This document shows positions 1 through 7,799 of a stretch of DNA of 64,000 bases, one piece after another. The stretch covers positions 30,783 through 94,782 of the forward strand of contig NZ_QNRR01000002.1 in NCBI RefSeq assembly GCF_003315205.1, written 5' to 3'. Every line of letters starts with the position of its first letter. The stretch's first letter is position 1. The translations under genes were made by a program, and so were the position numbers. The notes under the pieces were generated by a model that did no database searches, was not told the origin of the DNA, and was given only the letters and a program-made list of their open reading frames with translations. The DNA is from Roseimicrobium gellanilyticum (GTDB taxonomy: Bacteria; Verrucomicrobiota; Verrucomicrobiia; Verrucomicrobiales; Verrucomicrobiaceae).

Positions 1-675
1 CTGATACACATTGGTCGCGTCATTGGTGATGAGTGCTGCCGGAGCGAGCGATTCGCCTGCCGCGACTTTGGCCTTCCGCTTTGCCATCCGGGAGAAGCCT
101 GCCTTCACGGCCTCGGTACCATCTACGGTGCGGTCGGCGGGATGGTAGATGCAGGGGCTCAGGGCATTCACGATGGTGTAGCGACGGCCATCTTCACTGT
201 CCGCAGCGAGGTAACGCACGATGCCCTCACCATGGGCCCAGAAATAGAGGCGATGACGGCCATCCTTGAGGCGCAGATGCACGCCCTGCTTGGGGTGCCA
301 GCCCGAGGGAAGACCACCGAGCGAGAGAGGGGCATCCGCAGGTGCGCCGGTGGAGAGCACGGCCCACTGCACCTTCAGCTCTTCACCCGGTGTTCCTTCG
401 AGATAACCCACATTGAACTCGGGATGATTTGCTCCAGAGGTGGACATCCAGATGCGCCACGCGCTGCCGGAGAGTGGCTCGGCAGGTGAGGTGAAGCTCT
501 GCACGCGTGCGTTCTCACTGATCTTCTGTTCATACACCAGAGTGCGCTTGGCCCAACTGGACGAAGGAGCGGGCTGCAAACCTATCGTAGCAGCGTGGCT
601 GGATTTCTGTAATGAGGAAGCTGCCGCGGCAGCGGCGGCGAAGGTGGTGCGGGTCAGGAAATCGCGACGGTCCAT
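1..675 (-). CDS. Tat-exported protein of unknown function (3' end outside window)
   Basis: An open frame runs leftward from an ATG at 675 to the window edge with no stop, so only about 225 N-terminal residues are visible. It begins MDRRDFLTRTTFAAAAAAA, a twin-arginine signal followed by an Ala-rich hydrophobic stretch, so export by the Tat pathway is likely. The mature part is rich in Trp, Gly and aromatic residues (for example HRLYFWAHGEGIVRYLA), which suggests a beta-rich secreted domain, but I do not recognise a family and no catalytic motif can be assigned. It points the same way as the epoxide hydrolase upstream and could share its transcript. Truncation by the window edge is the main limit. 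Confidence 0.75.
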   Translation of the reverse strand, partial: MDRRDFLTRTTFAAAAAAASSLQKSSHAATIGLQPAPSSSWAKRTLVYEQKISENARVQSFTSPAEPLSGSAWRIWMSTSGANHPEFNVGYLEGTPGEELKVQWAVLSTGAPADAPLSLGGLPSGWHPKQGVHLRLKDGRHRLYFWAHGEGIVRYLAADSEDGRRYTIVNALSPCIYHPADRTVDGTEAVKAGFSRMAKRKAKVAAGESLAPAALITNDATNVYQ

Positions 676-736
676 TGAATGATTAACGATGCGACCGCAT
701 TTCTCTCTCACGTGCAATCACTCTCCGCGGAGCTTT

Positions 737-2002
737 TCACTTCGCTGCTGTGCGCACCCTGGCAAAGAAGGTGCGCACATCCTGCACCAACAGTTCCGGC
801 TGCTCCATCGCAGCGAAGTGTCCTCCGCGCGGCATCTCCGTCCAGTGAATCATGGTGGGCGAGTTCCTCGCGACCCACGCCCGGGGCGGTACGTTGATTT
901 CCTTGGGGAAAAGTGCGTACCCTATGGGAGCGGGTTTCCCTCCGCCTTGAAATGCCGACATGGAAGCAGGGCGCGGCAGATTGTGCTGGGACTCGTAGTA
1001 GATGCGCGTGGCGGAGGGCATCGACTGCGTGACCCAATACACCATGATATTTGTCAGCAGTTCATCCTTGGTGAAGCTGTTGTTCAGGTCGCCTTCGTGA
1101 TCGCTCCATGCCCAGAACTTGTCGATGATCCACGCGGCGAGTCCGGCGGGGGAATCATTGAGGCCATAGGCGAGGGCAAGGGGTCGCGTGCCCTGGATGG
1201 CACCGTAGGCGCGGTGGTCGGCGAGTTCTGCGTTGCGTTGTTGCAGGCGGTCCAACTCAGCCTGGGTCACGTCTTTTTTGGCTTCGGTTTCATCCGCGGG
1301 ACGATTGCCTCCGGGGAAGTTGCTGTGCGCGCCGATGCAATGGGCTCCATCCGTGGAGGCGAGCCAGCGCACGATGCCGCCGCCCCAGTCGCCACCTTGT
1401 GCGCCGTACTTGTCATAGCCGAGCCGGGCCATGAGCTTGGCAATCACTTCCGCCATGCGGCCGGAGTTCCAGCCGGGTTCCTTGGGCATGCTGGAGAAGC
1501 CGAAGCCTGGCAACGAGGGCGCGACGACGTGAAAGGCATCCTCCGCGCGGCCGCCGTGTTTCTCGGGGTCGGTCAGCGGCTCGATGACTTTCATGAACTC
1601 CACCACGGAGCCGGGCCATCCGTGCACGAGTACGAGGGGTGTGGCGTTCGCGTGTTTCGACTTCACATGGATGAAGTGCAGGTCGATGCCGTCGATGGCG
1701 GTCTTGAACTGCGGCACGGCGTTGAGTTTTTTCTCTTCCGCGCGCCAGTCGTATTTGGTGCGCCAGTAATCGCAGAGGTCACGCATCCATGCGACGTCCG
1801 GGCCGTGGTCCCACTTGGAGCCGGGGATCTGGTCCGGCCAGCGGGTCTTCTCCAGGCGTTCGCGGAGGTCCTTGAGCACGGAGTCCTCCACCTGGATGGT
1901 GAAGGGGCGTATCTCTGGGGCTGCGTCTGCGCCTTGCAACAAGGTGGTGGAAAACATCGCCACGGCCAGCAGTGCGGCCGGAGTCAGCGGAAGCGTCTTC
2001 AT
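737..2002 (-). CDS. Secreted epoxide hydrolase family protein (alpha/beta hydrolase with EHN domain)
   Basis: 421 residues. Residues 1-27 form a Sec signal peptide ending near ADA. Residues about 30-140 match the N-terminal cap of epoxide hydrolases (PFTIQVEDSVLKDLRERLEKTRWPDQ). The alpha/beta core follows, with the oxyanion region LVHGWPGS, the nucleophile Asp in GGDWGGG and the catalytic His near the end in GGHFAAMEQPE. Family members open epoxides to diols through an ester on the Asp. The signal peptide suggests a periplasmic or secreted enzyme, which is less usual for this family. The substrate is unknown. A tRNA-like fragment lies just upstream. Confidence 0.88.
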   Translation of the reverse strand: MKTLPLTPAALLAVAMFSTTLLQGADAAPEIRPFTIQVEDSVLKDLRERLEKTRWPDQIPGSKWDHGPDVAWMRDLCDYWRTKYDWRAEEKKLNAVPQFKTAIDGIDLHFIHVKSKHANATPLVLVHGWPGSVVEFMKVIEPLTDPEKHGGRAEDAFHVVAPSLPGFGFSSMPKEPGWNSGRMAEVIAKLMARLGYDKYGAQGGDWGGGIVRWLASTDGAHCIGAHSNFPGGNRPADETEAKKDVTQAELDRLQQRNAELADHRAYGAIQGTRPLALAYGLNDSPAGLAAWIIDKFWAWSDHEGDLNNSFTKDELLTNIMVYWVTQSMPSATRIYYESQHNLPRPASMSAFQGGGKPAPIGYALFPKEINVPPRAWVARNSPTMIHWTEMPRGGHFAAMEQPELLVQDVRTFFARVRTAAK

Positions 2003-2044
2003 GATCGTGGCTACGGGTTATCTTGCCCGTTTTTGCAAGGTTCA

Positions 2045-2097
2045 TGAGTCGCTTACCGTGCCAAGGTAATGCTCTACCACTGAGCTAAGCGCATCAC
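2045..2097 (-). tRNA. Truncated tRNA-Ala(GGC)-like sequence, 5' half only
   Basis: Read on the minus strand, the sequence GCGCTTAGCTCAGTGGTAGA, followed by GC, gives a standard D-arm (GCTC/GAGC). It is followed by a perfect five-pair anticodon stem (TTACC/GGTAA) around the loop TTGGCAC, which gives anticodon GGC (Ala). The expected T-arm (GGTTCGA type) and the 3' acceptor strand are absent; after the anticodon stem the sequence runs straight towards the epoxide hydrolase start. The 5' edge overlaps the stop codon of the flavin-dependent oxidoreductase. It is most likely a tRNA remnant and is not expected to make a working tRNA. Confidence 0.55.
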
Positions 2098-3131
2098 CCC
2101 GGCAGCTTTTCGCGGATGATGGGTGCCAGTTTTGTGCCCAGCAGCTCGATGGACTTCAGCATTTGGGCGTGGGGGACGGTGGCCACGGTCATCTGGAAGT
2201 TCAGACGCGCGATACCGCCGAGTGCCTCGTTTACGTACAGAATCTTCGAAGCCACATACTCTGCATCCCCGATCATGAGGGCACCCTTCAGGCTGCAGCC
2301 AGCCTCGAAGTGGGCACGTGTGGTGCGGGGCCAGCCGCGCTCCTCGCCAATCTTGTCGAAGGCACGTTTGTAGCCGGTGAAGAAATCGTCCTTCGCTTGA
2401 GTCGAGGTCTCGCCAATGAACCCAATCATGTGCAGGCCAACTTTCAACTTCTCCGGTGGATGGCCGGCGCGGGCACCGGCTTCGCGGTAGAGATCGATGA
2501 GCGGGCGGAAGCGATGAGGTTCACCGCCGATGATGGCCACCACCAGCGGCAGGCCCAGCGCACCCGCACGAGCGAACGATGCCGGGGTGCCACCCACACC
2601 CACCCAGATGGGGATGGGAGTCTGCAGGGGGCGCGGGTAGATGCCCTGCTCCTGCAACGGGGCGCGGTGCTTGCCAGTCCACGTAATCTCTGGGTTATCC
2701 CGGATGCGCAGCAGCAGATCCAGTTTCTCCGCGAAGAGCGAATCATAGTCCCGCACATCAAAGCCAAAGAGCGGAAACGCTTCCGTGAAGGAGCCACGTC
2801 CCACCACCATCTCTGCACGCCCCTTCGAAATGAGGTCCAGCGTGGCGAACTCCTGGAACACGCGCACCGGGTCTGCCGCGCTGAGCACCGTGACAGCGCT
2901 GGTCAGGCGGATCTGCTTCGTGCGTGCTGCTGCCGCAGCCAAGATGACCGCAGGCGCGGAGTCGAGGTACTCGGTGCGGTGGTGTTCCCCGATGCCGAAG
3001 TCATCCAGCCCCACGCGGTCGGCGAGCTCAATTTCCTCCAGAATATTCGCCATGCGCTGCACCGCACTGGGCGAGCCTTCGTGCTGGTGCTCCGGGTCAA
3101 TGGCGACGAAACTATCGATTCCAATCTGCAT
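2094..3131 (-). CDS. LLM-class flavin-dependent oxidoreductase (luciferase-like monooxygenase)
   Basis: 345 residues, the usual length for the bacterial luciferase-like TIM-barrel family. The N-terminus MQIGIDSFVAI, the motif IGEHHRTEYLDSAP at about residues 47-60, VTVLSAADPVRVFQEFATLD near 80-100 and the stretch PIPIWVGVGG near 175 are typical of the FMN/F420-using group often annotated as LLM-class oxidoreductases. There is no signal peptide, so it acts in the cytoplasm. Substrate and reductase partner cannot be told from sequence. The stop codon lies inside the start of the tRNA-Ala-like fragment, and a pair of long palindromic repeats lies upstream. Confidence 0.85.
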   Translation of the reverse strand: MQIGIDSFVAIDPEHQHEGSPSAVQRMANILEEIELADRVGLDDFGIGEHHRTEYLDSAPAVILAAAAARTKQIRLTSAVTVLSAADPVRVFQEFATLDLISKGRAEMVVGRGSFTEAFPLFGFDVRDYDSLFAEKLDLLLRIRDNPEITWTGKHRAPLQEQGIYPRPLQTPIPIWVGVGGTPASFARAGALGLPLVVAIIGGEPHRFRPLIDLYREAGARAGHPPEKLKVGLHMIGFIGETSTQAKDDFFTGYKRAFDKIGEERGWPRTTRAHFEAGCSLKGALMIGDAEYVASKILYVNEALGGIARLNFQMTVATVPHAQMLKSIELLGTKLAPIIREKLPG

Positions 3132-3218
3132 GCACGAGTCAGTACGCGTGTGACCTCAGTTTACGCCGCCAAAAAAAATGCGCCGGTGGTTCGCCGACGC
3201 CCTATAGAGTGAAGCATT

Positions 3219-3323
3219 TACGCCGAAGGCGTTGTACATTGCCTAGCCCAAGGTCAGCTTGCGCAGCAAGCGCCACCTTGGGTGGCGGTGAGAAACAGTC
3301 GAACGCCGAAGGTGTTCTACAAA
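3219..3323 (-). repeat. RAYT-linked ~105-bp palindromic repeat, copy 1 (reverse)
   Basis: It begins with a short palindrome of type TACGCCGAAGGCGT, then an inner hairpin (CCCAAGGT ... ACCTTGGG) with a central GCTTGCGCAGCAAGC stem, and ends with GAACGCCGAAGGTGTTC. The same layout recurs at 3365, 19987, 20280 and 20908. This copy faces the next one head to head. Confidence 0.85.
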
Positions 3324-3364
3324 GACGATCTACCGGTCTGCAGCGTTGTCCGGCCCACCACGCG

Positions 3365-3468
3365 TTTGTAGAACACCTTCGGCGTTCATGCATGTTCCTG
3401 CTGTCCCAGGGTGACGCCCGCTTCGCGGGCTGACCCTGGGCTAGACAGTGTGCAACGCCTTCGGCGTA
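3365..3468 (+). repeat. RAYT-linked ~105-bp palindromic repeat, copy 2 (forward)
   Basis: It starts with TTTGTAGAACACCTTCGGCG, which is the exact reverse complement of the end of copy 1 (3304-3323). It continues through CCCAGGGT ... ACCCTGGG around a GCCCGCTTCGCGGGC stem and ends CAACGCCTTCGGCGTA. Together copies 1 and 2 form a 250-bp inverted element between the oxidoreductase and porin genes. The remaining 3469-3670 is moderately AT-rich, and I see no gene or clear signal there. Confidence 0.85.
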
Positions 3469-3670
3469 GGAGCAGCCGGGAACCGTGATCGCATTTCATT
3501 TGGCTTAAAAACCGAATTGAGAGTTGTTGGTTGAGTGTCGAGAGTCTGAACCCGAACTCTTCACAAACGACCTGGTCTTCACCCGCAAGGTGGATTATTT
3601 GGACTCATTCTGCAAACTCAGTGTCAGGCTATCAACCATCAACAATAGACTATCAACTTAGGGTCTAGGC

Positions 3671-4879
3671 CTAAAACCTCACCGTCACTTGCGCCGCCAG
3701 CAGGTGGTCAGCATTTGCATTCTCACCACCTTCGTGGCCATAGCTGTACTGTAGCTTCGTCTGCACATGGCGGTTGAAACGATAACCCACGGCCAGGTCA
3801 GCGCGGTAGAGGTCGCGGTCCCAGGATGTGGAGCCGCCCTGGCCATCTCCCACATCATCGAAGAATTGCTGATTCCATCGTGCCGCAAGGAAGAGGCTTT
3901 CGGTGAGCTTGTACTTGGCCTCAAGGTAGTAGCTGAGCGTGTCTGCATCACCCACGCGAGGGACTTCGAAGCGTGATAGAATCAGTTCGCCCCACAATTC
4001 AAAGCGATGGCGGGCATAGCTCACGTCGAAGCCAATCGTATCCTGCGTGAAGTCGCCACGTTCCGTGCCGCGGGGCAACAGCAGATCGCGATCCGGCTGC
4101 ATGTAGGCGCCGGTGCTGAAGCTGGTGCCCACATTCCATGAGGCATTCGGCCGCCATCCGATTCGCCCAGTGAAGGTGGGCTCGTCAAACTCCGTATCAC
4201 TTGCTTCCCAGGCAGCGGGTCGTGAGGAAAGCGCGGCGCTTTTGATTTCAAAGGCGTAGTCAAATTCCTCGATGCGCCCGAACACAGACGCTCCATGCGC
4301 ATAGGAGGGACCCCAGATGGGCACGAGCCATTCGCGCTTCTTGTCGGCCAAATTCTTGCGATTGAGGAAGGCTGCTCGTGTGAGTGGTGCGGCAAGGTCC
4401 GTCATGCCAATGACATTCTCGTATGGCACGGGGGCATTGATGAACGGATTGTCCCAGGAGAGATGACGCGGCACCCAGTTGCCGAAGGCCGTGGCGAACT
4501 TGCCTGCCTGGATGTTCACCACAGGAGAGTCCATTGGAGTCCAGCGGATGAAATATTCGTCCAGACGTGCGGAGCCATCCTCCTCCACGCCGGGATCAAA
4601 GCCCCGATCGAATCGTGCCTGCACGGAGGCGAAGAAGTGAGTGCCTGCGTTCACATCCAGGAAGAGTGTCGCACGCGGATTGAAGAACGCCTCGTCATCG
4701 CTGAAGAGCAGACCTGGGGCAGGGGAGTCCGTGACATACAACTCCGCATCCAATGTGCCCCTCAGGCTCGCGTGCACGGGTGAATCTGGAGGCGTGAGGT
4801 CAAACGCGAGAAGGCTCCCACTGCATGTGCACCAGACGGCTAGTGACAGGAGGGAATGGATGAACGGACACCGGTTCAT
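3671..4879 (-). CDS. Putative outer-membrane beta-barrel porin
   Basis: 402 residues from the ATG at 4879; an in-frame TTG at 4897 is a weaker start. Residues 1-25 are a signal peptide (LLSLAVWCTCSGSLLAF). The rest alternates hydrophobic and polar residues as in a beta barrel, with repeated aromatic-rich strands such as HFFASVQARFDRG and RFELWGELILSRF. The last residue is Phe in AAQVTVRF, the usual C-terminal signature recognised by the BAM machinery. The N-terminal half (YFIRWTPM ... IQAGKFATAFGNW) resembles phosphate-selective or generic porins. It is the last gene of an operon with a cyclase (22-bp gap) and a cupredoxin. The ligand is unknown. Confidence 0.8.
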   Translation of the reverse strand: MNRCPFIHSLLSLAVWCTCSGSLLAFDLTPPDSPVHASLRGTLDAELYVTDSPAPGLLFSDDEAFFNPRATLFLDVNAGTHFFASVQARFDRGFDPGVEEDGSARLDEYFIRWTPMDSPVVNIQAGKFATAFGNWVPRHLSWDNPFINAPVPYENVIGMTDLAAPLTRAAFLNRKNLADKKREWLVPIWGPSYAHGASVFGRIEEFDYAFEIKSAALSSRPAAWEASDTEFDEPTFTGRIGWRPNASWNVGTSFSTGAYMQPDRDLLLPRGTERGDFTQDTIGFDVSYARHRFELWGELILSRFEVPRVGDADTLSYYLEAKYKLTESLFLAARWNQQFFDDVGDGQGGSTSWDRDLYRADLAVGYRFNRHVQTKLQYSYGHEGGENANADHLLAAQVTVRF

Positions 4880-4901
4880 GGGAGAGTGAAGAGGCAACGA
4901 T

Positions 4902-6863
4902 TCAAGGCTGGAGCCGTGCAGTGCTGAGTCCAGTGGGTGGGGCGCCCACTTCCTCGCTCATCGAGACAAGGCGGTAGGCAGGTGTAGGCAGGCTGAACCC
5001 TTTCAGCGGAAGCGGTTCGGTGGCTTCCACGGTGAAGCCCTCGGGAAGCTGGGCATGCGTAGTGGAATCGATGAGCAGTTCAGAGCTGCCCGCCTTGGAG
5101 CACAAGCGCGAGGCCAGGTTCACACGCTCACCCAGCACGGTGTAGTTCTGCCGGTCATCTGAACCCATCAATCCTGCGACGACCTCGCCGGTGGCGACGC
5201 CGATGCCAACATCAAATTTGTATCGCGAGGTGGCATTCAGCTTCGAGCGCTCCTCGATCATGCGAACGGCGCACTTCACGGCGTGCAGGGCATCGTTGCC
5301 ATAGGACTTGGGCGCGCCGAAGACAGCCATGAGGAGATCTCCCACGAACTTGTCCACCACACCGTAGTGCTGGTACACGATGCGATTCATCGCGCTCATG
5401 TGCTCATTGAGCATGCCTATCACCTCGGAGGGAGGCATGTTTTCCGTGAGTGCAGTAAAGCCGCGGATGTCGCAAAAGAGCACGCTCACCTGGCGCACTT
5501 CACCTCCCAAGGTCAGGCGTCCATTGATGAGTTCTTCAGCGACCTGCTTGTCGGTCACCTGGGCGAGCACGGACTTGTAGCGCTCCTTGAGGGCCAGTTC
5601 CTCCGCCATTTCATTGAAGGACTTTGCCAGCGTGCCGATTTCATCCCTCGATGCCACGGGTACTTTCACCGTGTAGTCGCCATCCTGAATACGGCGTGTG
5701 CCTTCCACGAGCTGCTCGATCGGTTTGCTGAAGCCGTGCGAAATGAGGAAGATGAATCCAATGCCAATCAGCAGGGCCACGGTGCCGAAGCCCATGGCCT
5801 TGTTGCGCAGGTCCGTCTGCTCCGCCAGCACTTCATGCATGGAGTAGAGACCCACCTGCACGGCGGGGGGGAAGAGAGAGTCCGGATTGAGCACCTTGTA
5901 GATGAGGCGGTGCGGCACTCCCTGCACGTCAATCACGTCCGTGCTGGAAATGGAGCTGTTGGTGAGCACGTCATGGATGCGTGAGGAGACGACATCATGG
6001 ACTTCCTCTGGAATGGTCTTGGAGTACACGCGTCCTCCCAGCCAGATGCCGCTTTGCAGGGCCTTTTCACTGAACTGGTACATGGCCGACTCCCCAAAGT
6101 CCCGTACGGGGAATCCCATGATGAGTGCACCAATGGTCTCGCCCGTGCCTTGATTCACAAGGGGTGTGAGAATCACTTCACGGAGTTGGGCATTGTCCAT
6201 CTCCTTTCGCATTGGGAGGTAGCCGATTTCCTGCTCCTTGAGCACTTCTGCCGCGGGATGTTCCTTGAAAAGGGAGAAGAGCTCGGTGCGATTCTTCATG
6301 TCCGGCTTGAACATGAAGGTGGCCCGCTTGGTTTCAGGGACCAGGATGCGTCCCTCGGCGTCCACCACGGCGAAGTTGAAGAGATTGCTCTGGAAGCGAT
6401 CGCGCTCACGGTCGCGGTCTCTTTCACGCTCGCGATTGGGATCACGCTCACGCTGCTGCGGAGTTCCGCGTTGCGGGCCACGCCGCAATGCCTCGCGCAA
6501 CTTGGTGAGGGCTGGATTGGTGGTTTCCGTGGCCTTTACCAGTACATCGATCTCGGTGCTGAGGTTGTCATACACGAAGTCCGGGTCGTTGTCCTCGATG
6601 GCGGTTTCAAGCGCGCTGGCCAGACGCACGGACTTGCCCAGGGCTTCGCACTTGCGCACCAGGTCATTGAGCTGGCGCAGGCGCACTTCGGAGAAGTAGG
6701 CAAGCTGCTGCTGGAACTGCTGCTCGAACTGGTGCTGATACGTTCTCTGCACGCGCTTGCTCGCCACGTATAAAGTCGCCCCGGTGACTCCTGCCACCAC
6801 CAGAGTCATGGCGACGATCAGCTTCGTGCGGAAGGAGGGCGAGCGGAGCTTCGGGAGGGGCAT
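4902..6863 (-). CDS. Membrane-bound class III adenylate/guanylate cyclase with HAMP domain
   Basis: 653 residues. A first transmembrane segment lies at about 14-34 and a second at about 357-377, with a periplasmic sensor of over 300 residues between them. A HAMP domain follows (SHGFSKPIEQLVEGTRRIQDGDY), then a class III cyclase catalytic domain from about 455. The metal-binding aspartates are in VSVLFCDIRGFTAL and VDKFVGDLLMAVFG, and GERVNLASRL is also present. It should make cAMP or cGMP in the cytoplasm in response to a periplasmic signal. A run of alternating Arg, Glu and Asp sits in the sensor at about 138-156. It is the middle gene of the cupredoxin-cyclase-porin operon. Confidence 0.92.
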   Translation of the reverse strand: MPLPKLRSPSFRTKLIVAMTLVVAGVTGATLYVASKRVQRTYQHQFEQQFQQQLAYFSEVRLRQLNDLVRKCEALGKSVRLASALETAIEDNDPDFVYDNLSTEIDVLVKATETTNPALTKLREALRRGPQRGTPQQRERDPNRERERDRDRERDRFQSNLFNFAVVDAEGRILVPETKRATFMFKPDMKNRTELFSLFKEHPAAEVLKEQEIGYLPMRKEMDNAQLREVILTPLVNQGTGETIGALIMGFPVRDFGESAMYQFSEKALQSGIWLGGRVYSKTIPEEVHDVVSSRIHDVLTNSSISSTDVIDVQGVPHRLIYKVLNPDSLFPPAVQVGLYSMHEVLAEQTDLRNKAMGFGTVALLIGIGFIFLISHGFSKPIEQLVEGTRRIQDGDYTVKVPVASRDEIGTLAKSFNEMAEELALKERYKSVLAQVTDKQVAEELINGRLTLGGEVRQVSVLFCDIRGFTALTENMPPSEVIGMLNEHMSAMNRIVYQHYGVVDKFVGDLLMAVFGAPKSYGNDALHAVKCAVRMIEERSKLNATSRYKFDVGIGVATGEVVAGLMGSDDRQNYTVLGERVNLASRLCSKAGSSELLIDSTTHAQLPEGFTVEATEPLPLKGFSLPTPAYRLVSMSEEVGAPPTGLSTARLQP

Positions 6864-6913
6864 GGGGAAAGCTGGGGAAGTGCGGCGCCCGCGCGAGCAG
6901 TGGAATGAGGTGC

Positions 6914-7567
6914 TTACTTCTTGAAGTCCACCTTGAGCGTGCCGGACTTCAAGGTCACCGGTTGTTGCAGCGTGGTTTTGTCATCCAACCATGCCTTGAG
7001 CACATAGTTGCCCGCAGGCAGGCCGGTGAGTTTGAATTTTCCCTCCGGAGTGCTGGTGGTGAAGTGAGGTGTATCCACCACGATGATCACGCCGCGCATG
7101 TGCTCGTGAATCTCGCAGTACAAACGCACGATCCCGGGTTTGTCGAAGACAAGAGCGGGTGGTGTCTCGTCCTTGCGGTACCGCCCGAGGTCGAAGCGCT
7201 TGGTCTTGGAGTAGGAGAACACGTTGTGGTAGTCGTCGTCAAAGTTGGGAAACGACACCTGTGTGCCTGTTTGTACGGCAATCACTCCAGGATGGAACTG
7301 ATACCCCTTCTGGCCAAATGTCACGGGCTTGTTCCCTGTACGCGCGCCGAACTTTCCCTCCAGATATACCACTGCCACCTGCCGGGGCGAGGGCGCAACG
7401 GAGCCGGCTTTCAGTTGATACTTGGGCGAGGGAGGTGGCGACATGGCCGCGCCCGTGATGGGTACGGTACCCTCGATGGTGACCTGGGCGGATGCTTTCG
7501 TGTTAGGTCCGCAGACGACCAATCCCGCGCCAAGCGCCAGGCAATACCAGATCCGTTGGAGGAACAT
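6914..7567 (-). CDS. Secreted cupredoxin-like protein
   Basis: 217 residues. The signal peptide ends near TKASA (residue 27). A plastocyanin/methylamine-utilisation-like copper domain covers about 85-165. It contains the stretch VSFPNFDDDYHNVFS and then RLYCEIHEHMRGVIIV, giving the His, Cys, His and Met expected for a type 1 copper site. The C-terminal part (STPEGKFKLTGLPAGNYVLKAW) looks like a carboxypeptidase-regulatory-type beta domain. It probably carries electrons or binds copper in the periplasm. It is the first gene of a three-gene operon, 50 bp ahead of the cyclase. The pairing suggests, but does not show, that copper or redox state is sensed. Confidence 0.82.
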   Translation of the reverse strand: MFLQRIWYCLALGAGLVVCGPNTKASAQVTIEGTVPITGAAMSPPPSPKYQLKAGSVAPSPRQVAVVYLEGKFGARTGNKPVTFGQKGYQFHPGVIAVQTGTQVSFPNFDDDYHNVFSYSKTKRFDLGRYRKDETPPALVFDKPGIVRLYCEIHEHMRGVIIVVDTPHFTTSTPEGKFKLTGLPAGNYVLKAWLDDKTTLQQPVTLKSGTLKVDFKK

Positions 7568-7625
7568 GCGCAGATGCTAGTGGAAGGCCCCTGTGACTGC
7601 AACTGCGGAGAGATGGCCGCGTTCT

Positions 7626-7653
7626 CAACGTAGCTCGCGAGTCCCTTCGCGAG
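7626..7653 (+). repeat. 28-bp hairpin repeat, copy 1
   Basis: Starts CAACGTAG and carries the hairpin CTCGCGA-GTCCCT-TCGCGAG. Identical 28-mers occur at 27053-27080 (same strand) and, reversed, at 27416-27443 and 27674-27701. Confidence 0.85.
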
Positions 7654-7747
7654 ACTTGCATTCCAGAAGCACTCACGATTCAGAAACTCCTCCTTCCAAT
7701 GGATAGCGCGGGAATTGCCCTGCTTTGTGAATTTCGGTACACTGATT

Positions 7748-7795
7748 CGCGAAGGGATTCCTCCTTCGTCGGGCTTCGCTAACGCGAGGTACGTA
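7748..7795 (-). repeat. ~48-bp repeat shared with 63809-63852
   Basis: The reverse strand reads TACCTCGCGTTAGCGAAGCC and continues to CCCTTCGCG. The copy near the right window end (63809-63852) differs by one base over the shared 44 bp. The ends resemble the 28-bp hairpin family, so this may be a longer relative. Both repeats fill the gap between the cupredoxin and phytoene-dehydrogenase-like genes. Confidence 0.8.
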
Positions 7796-7799
7796 GGTC

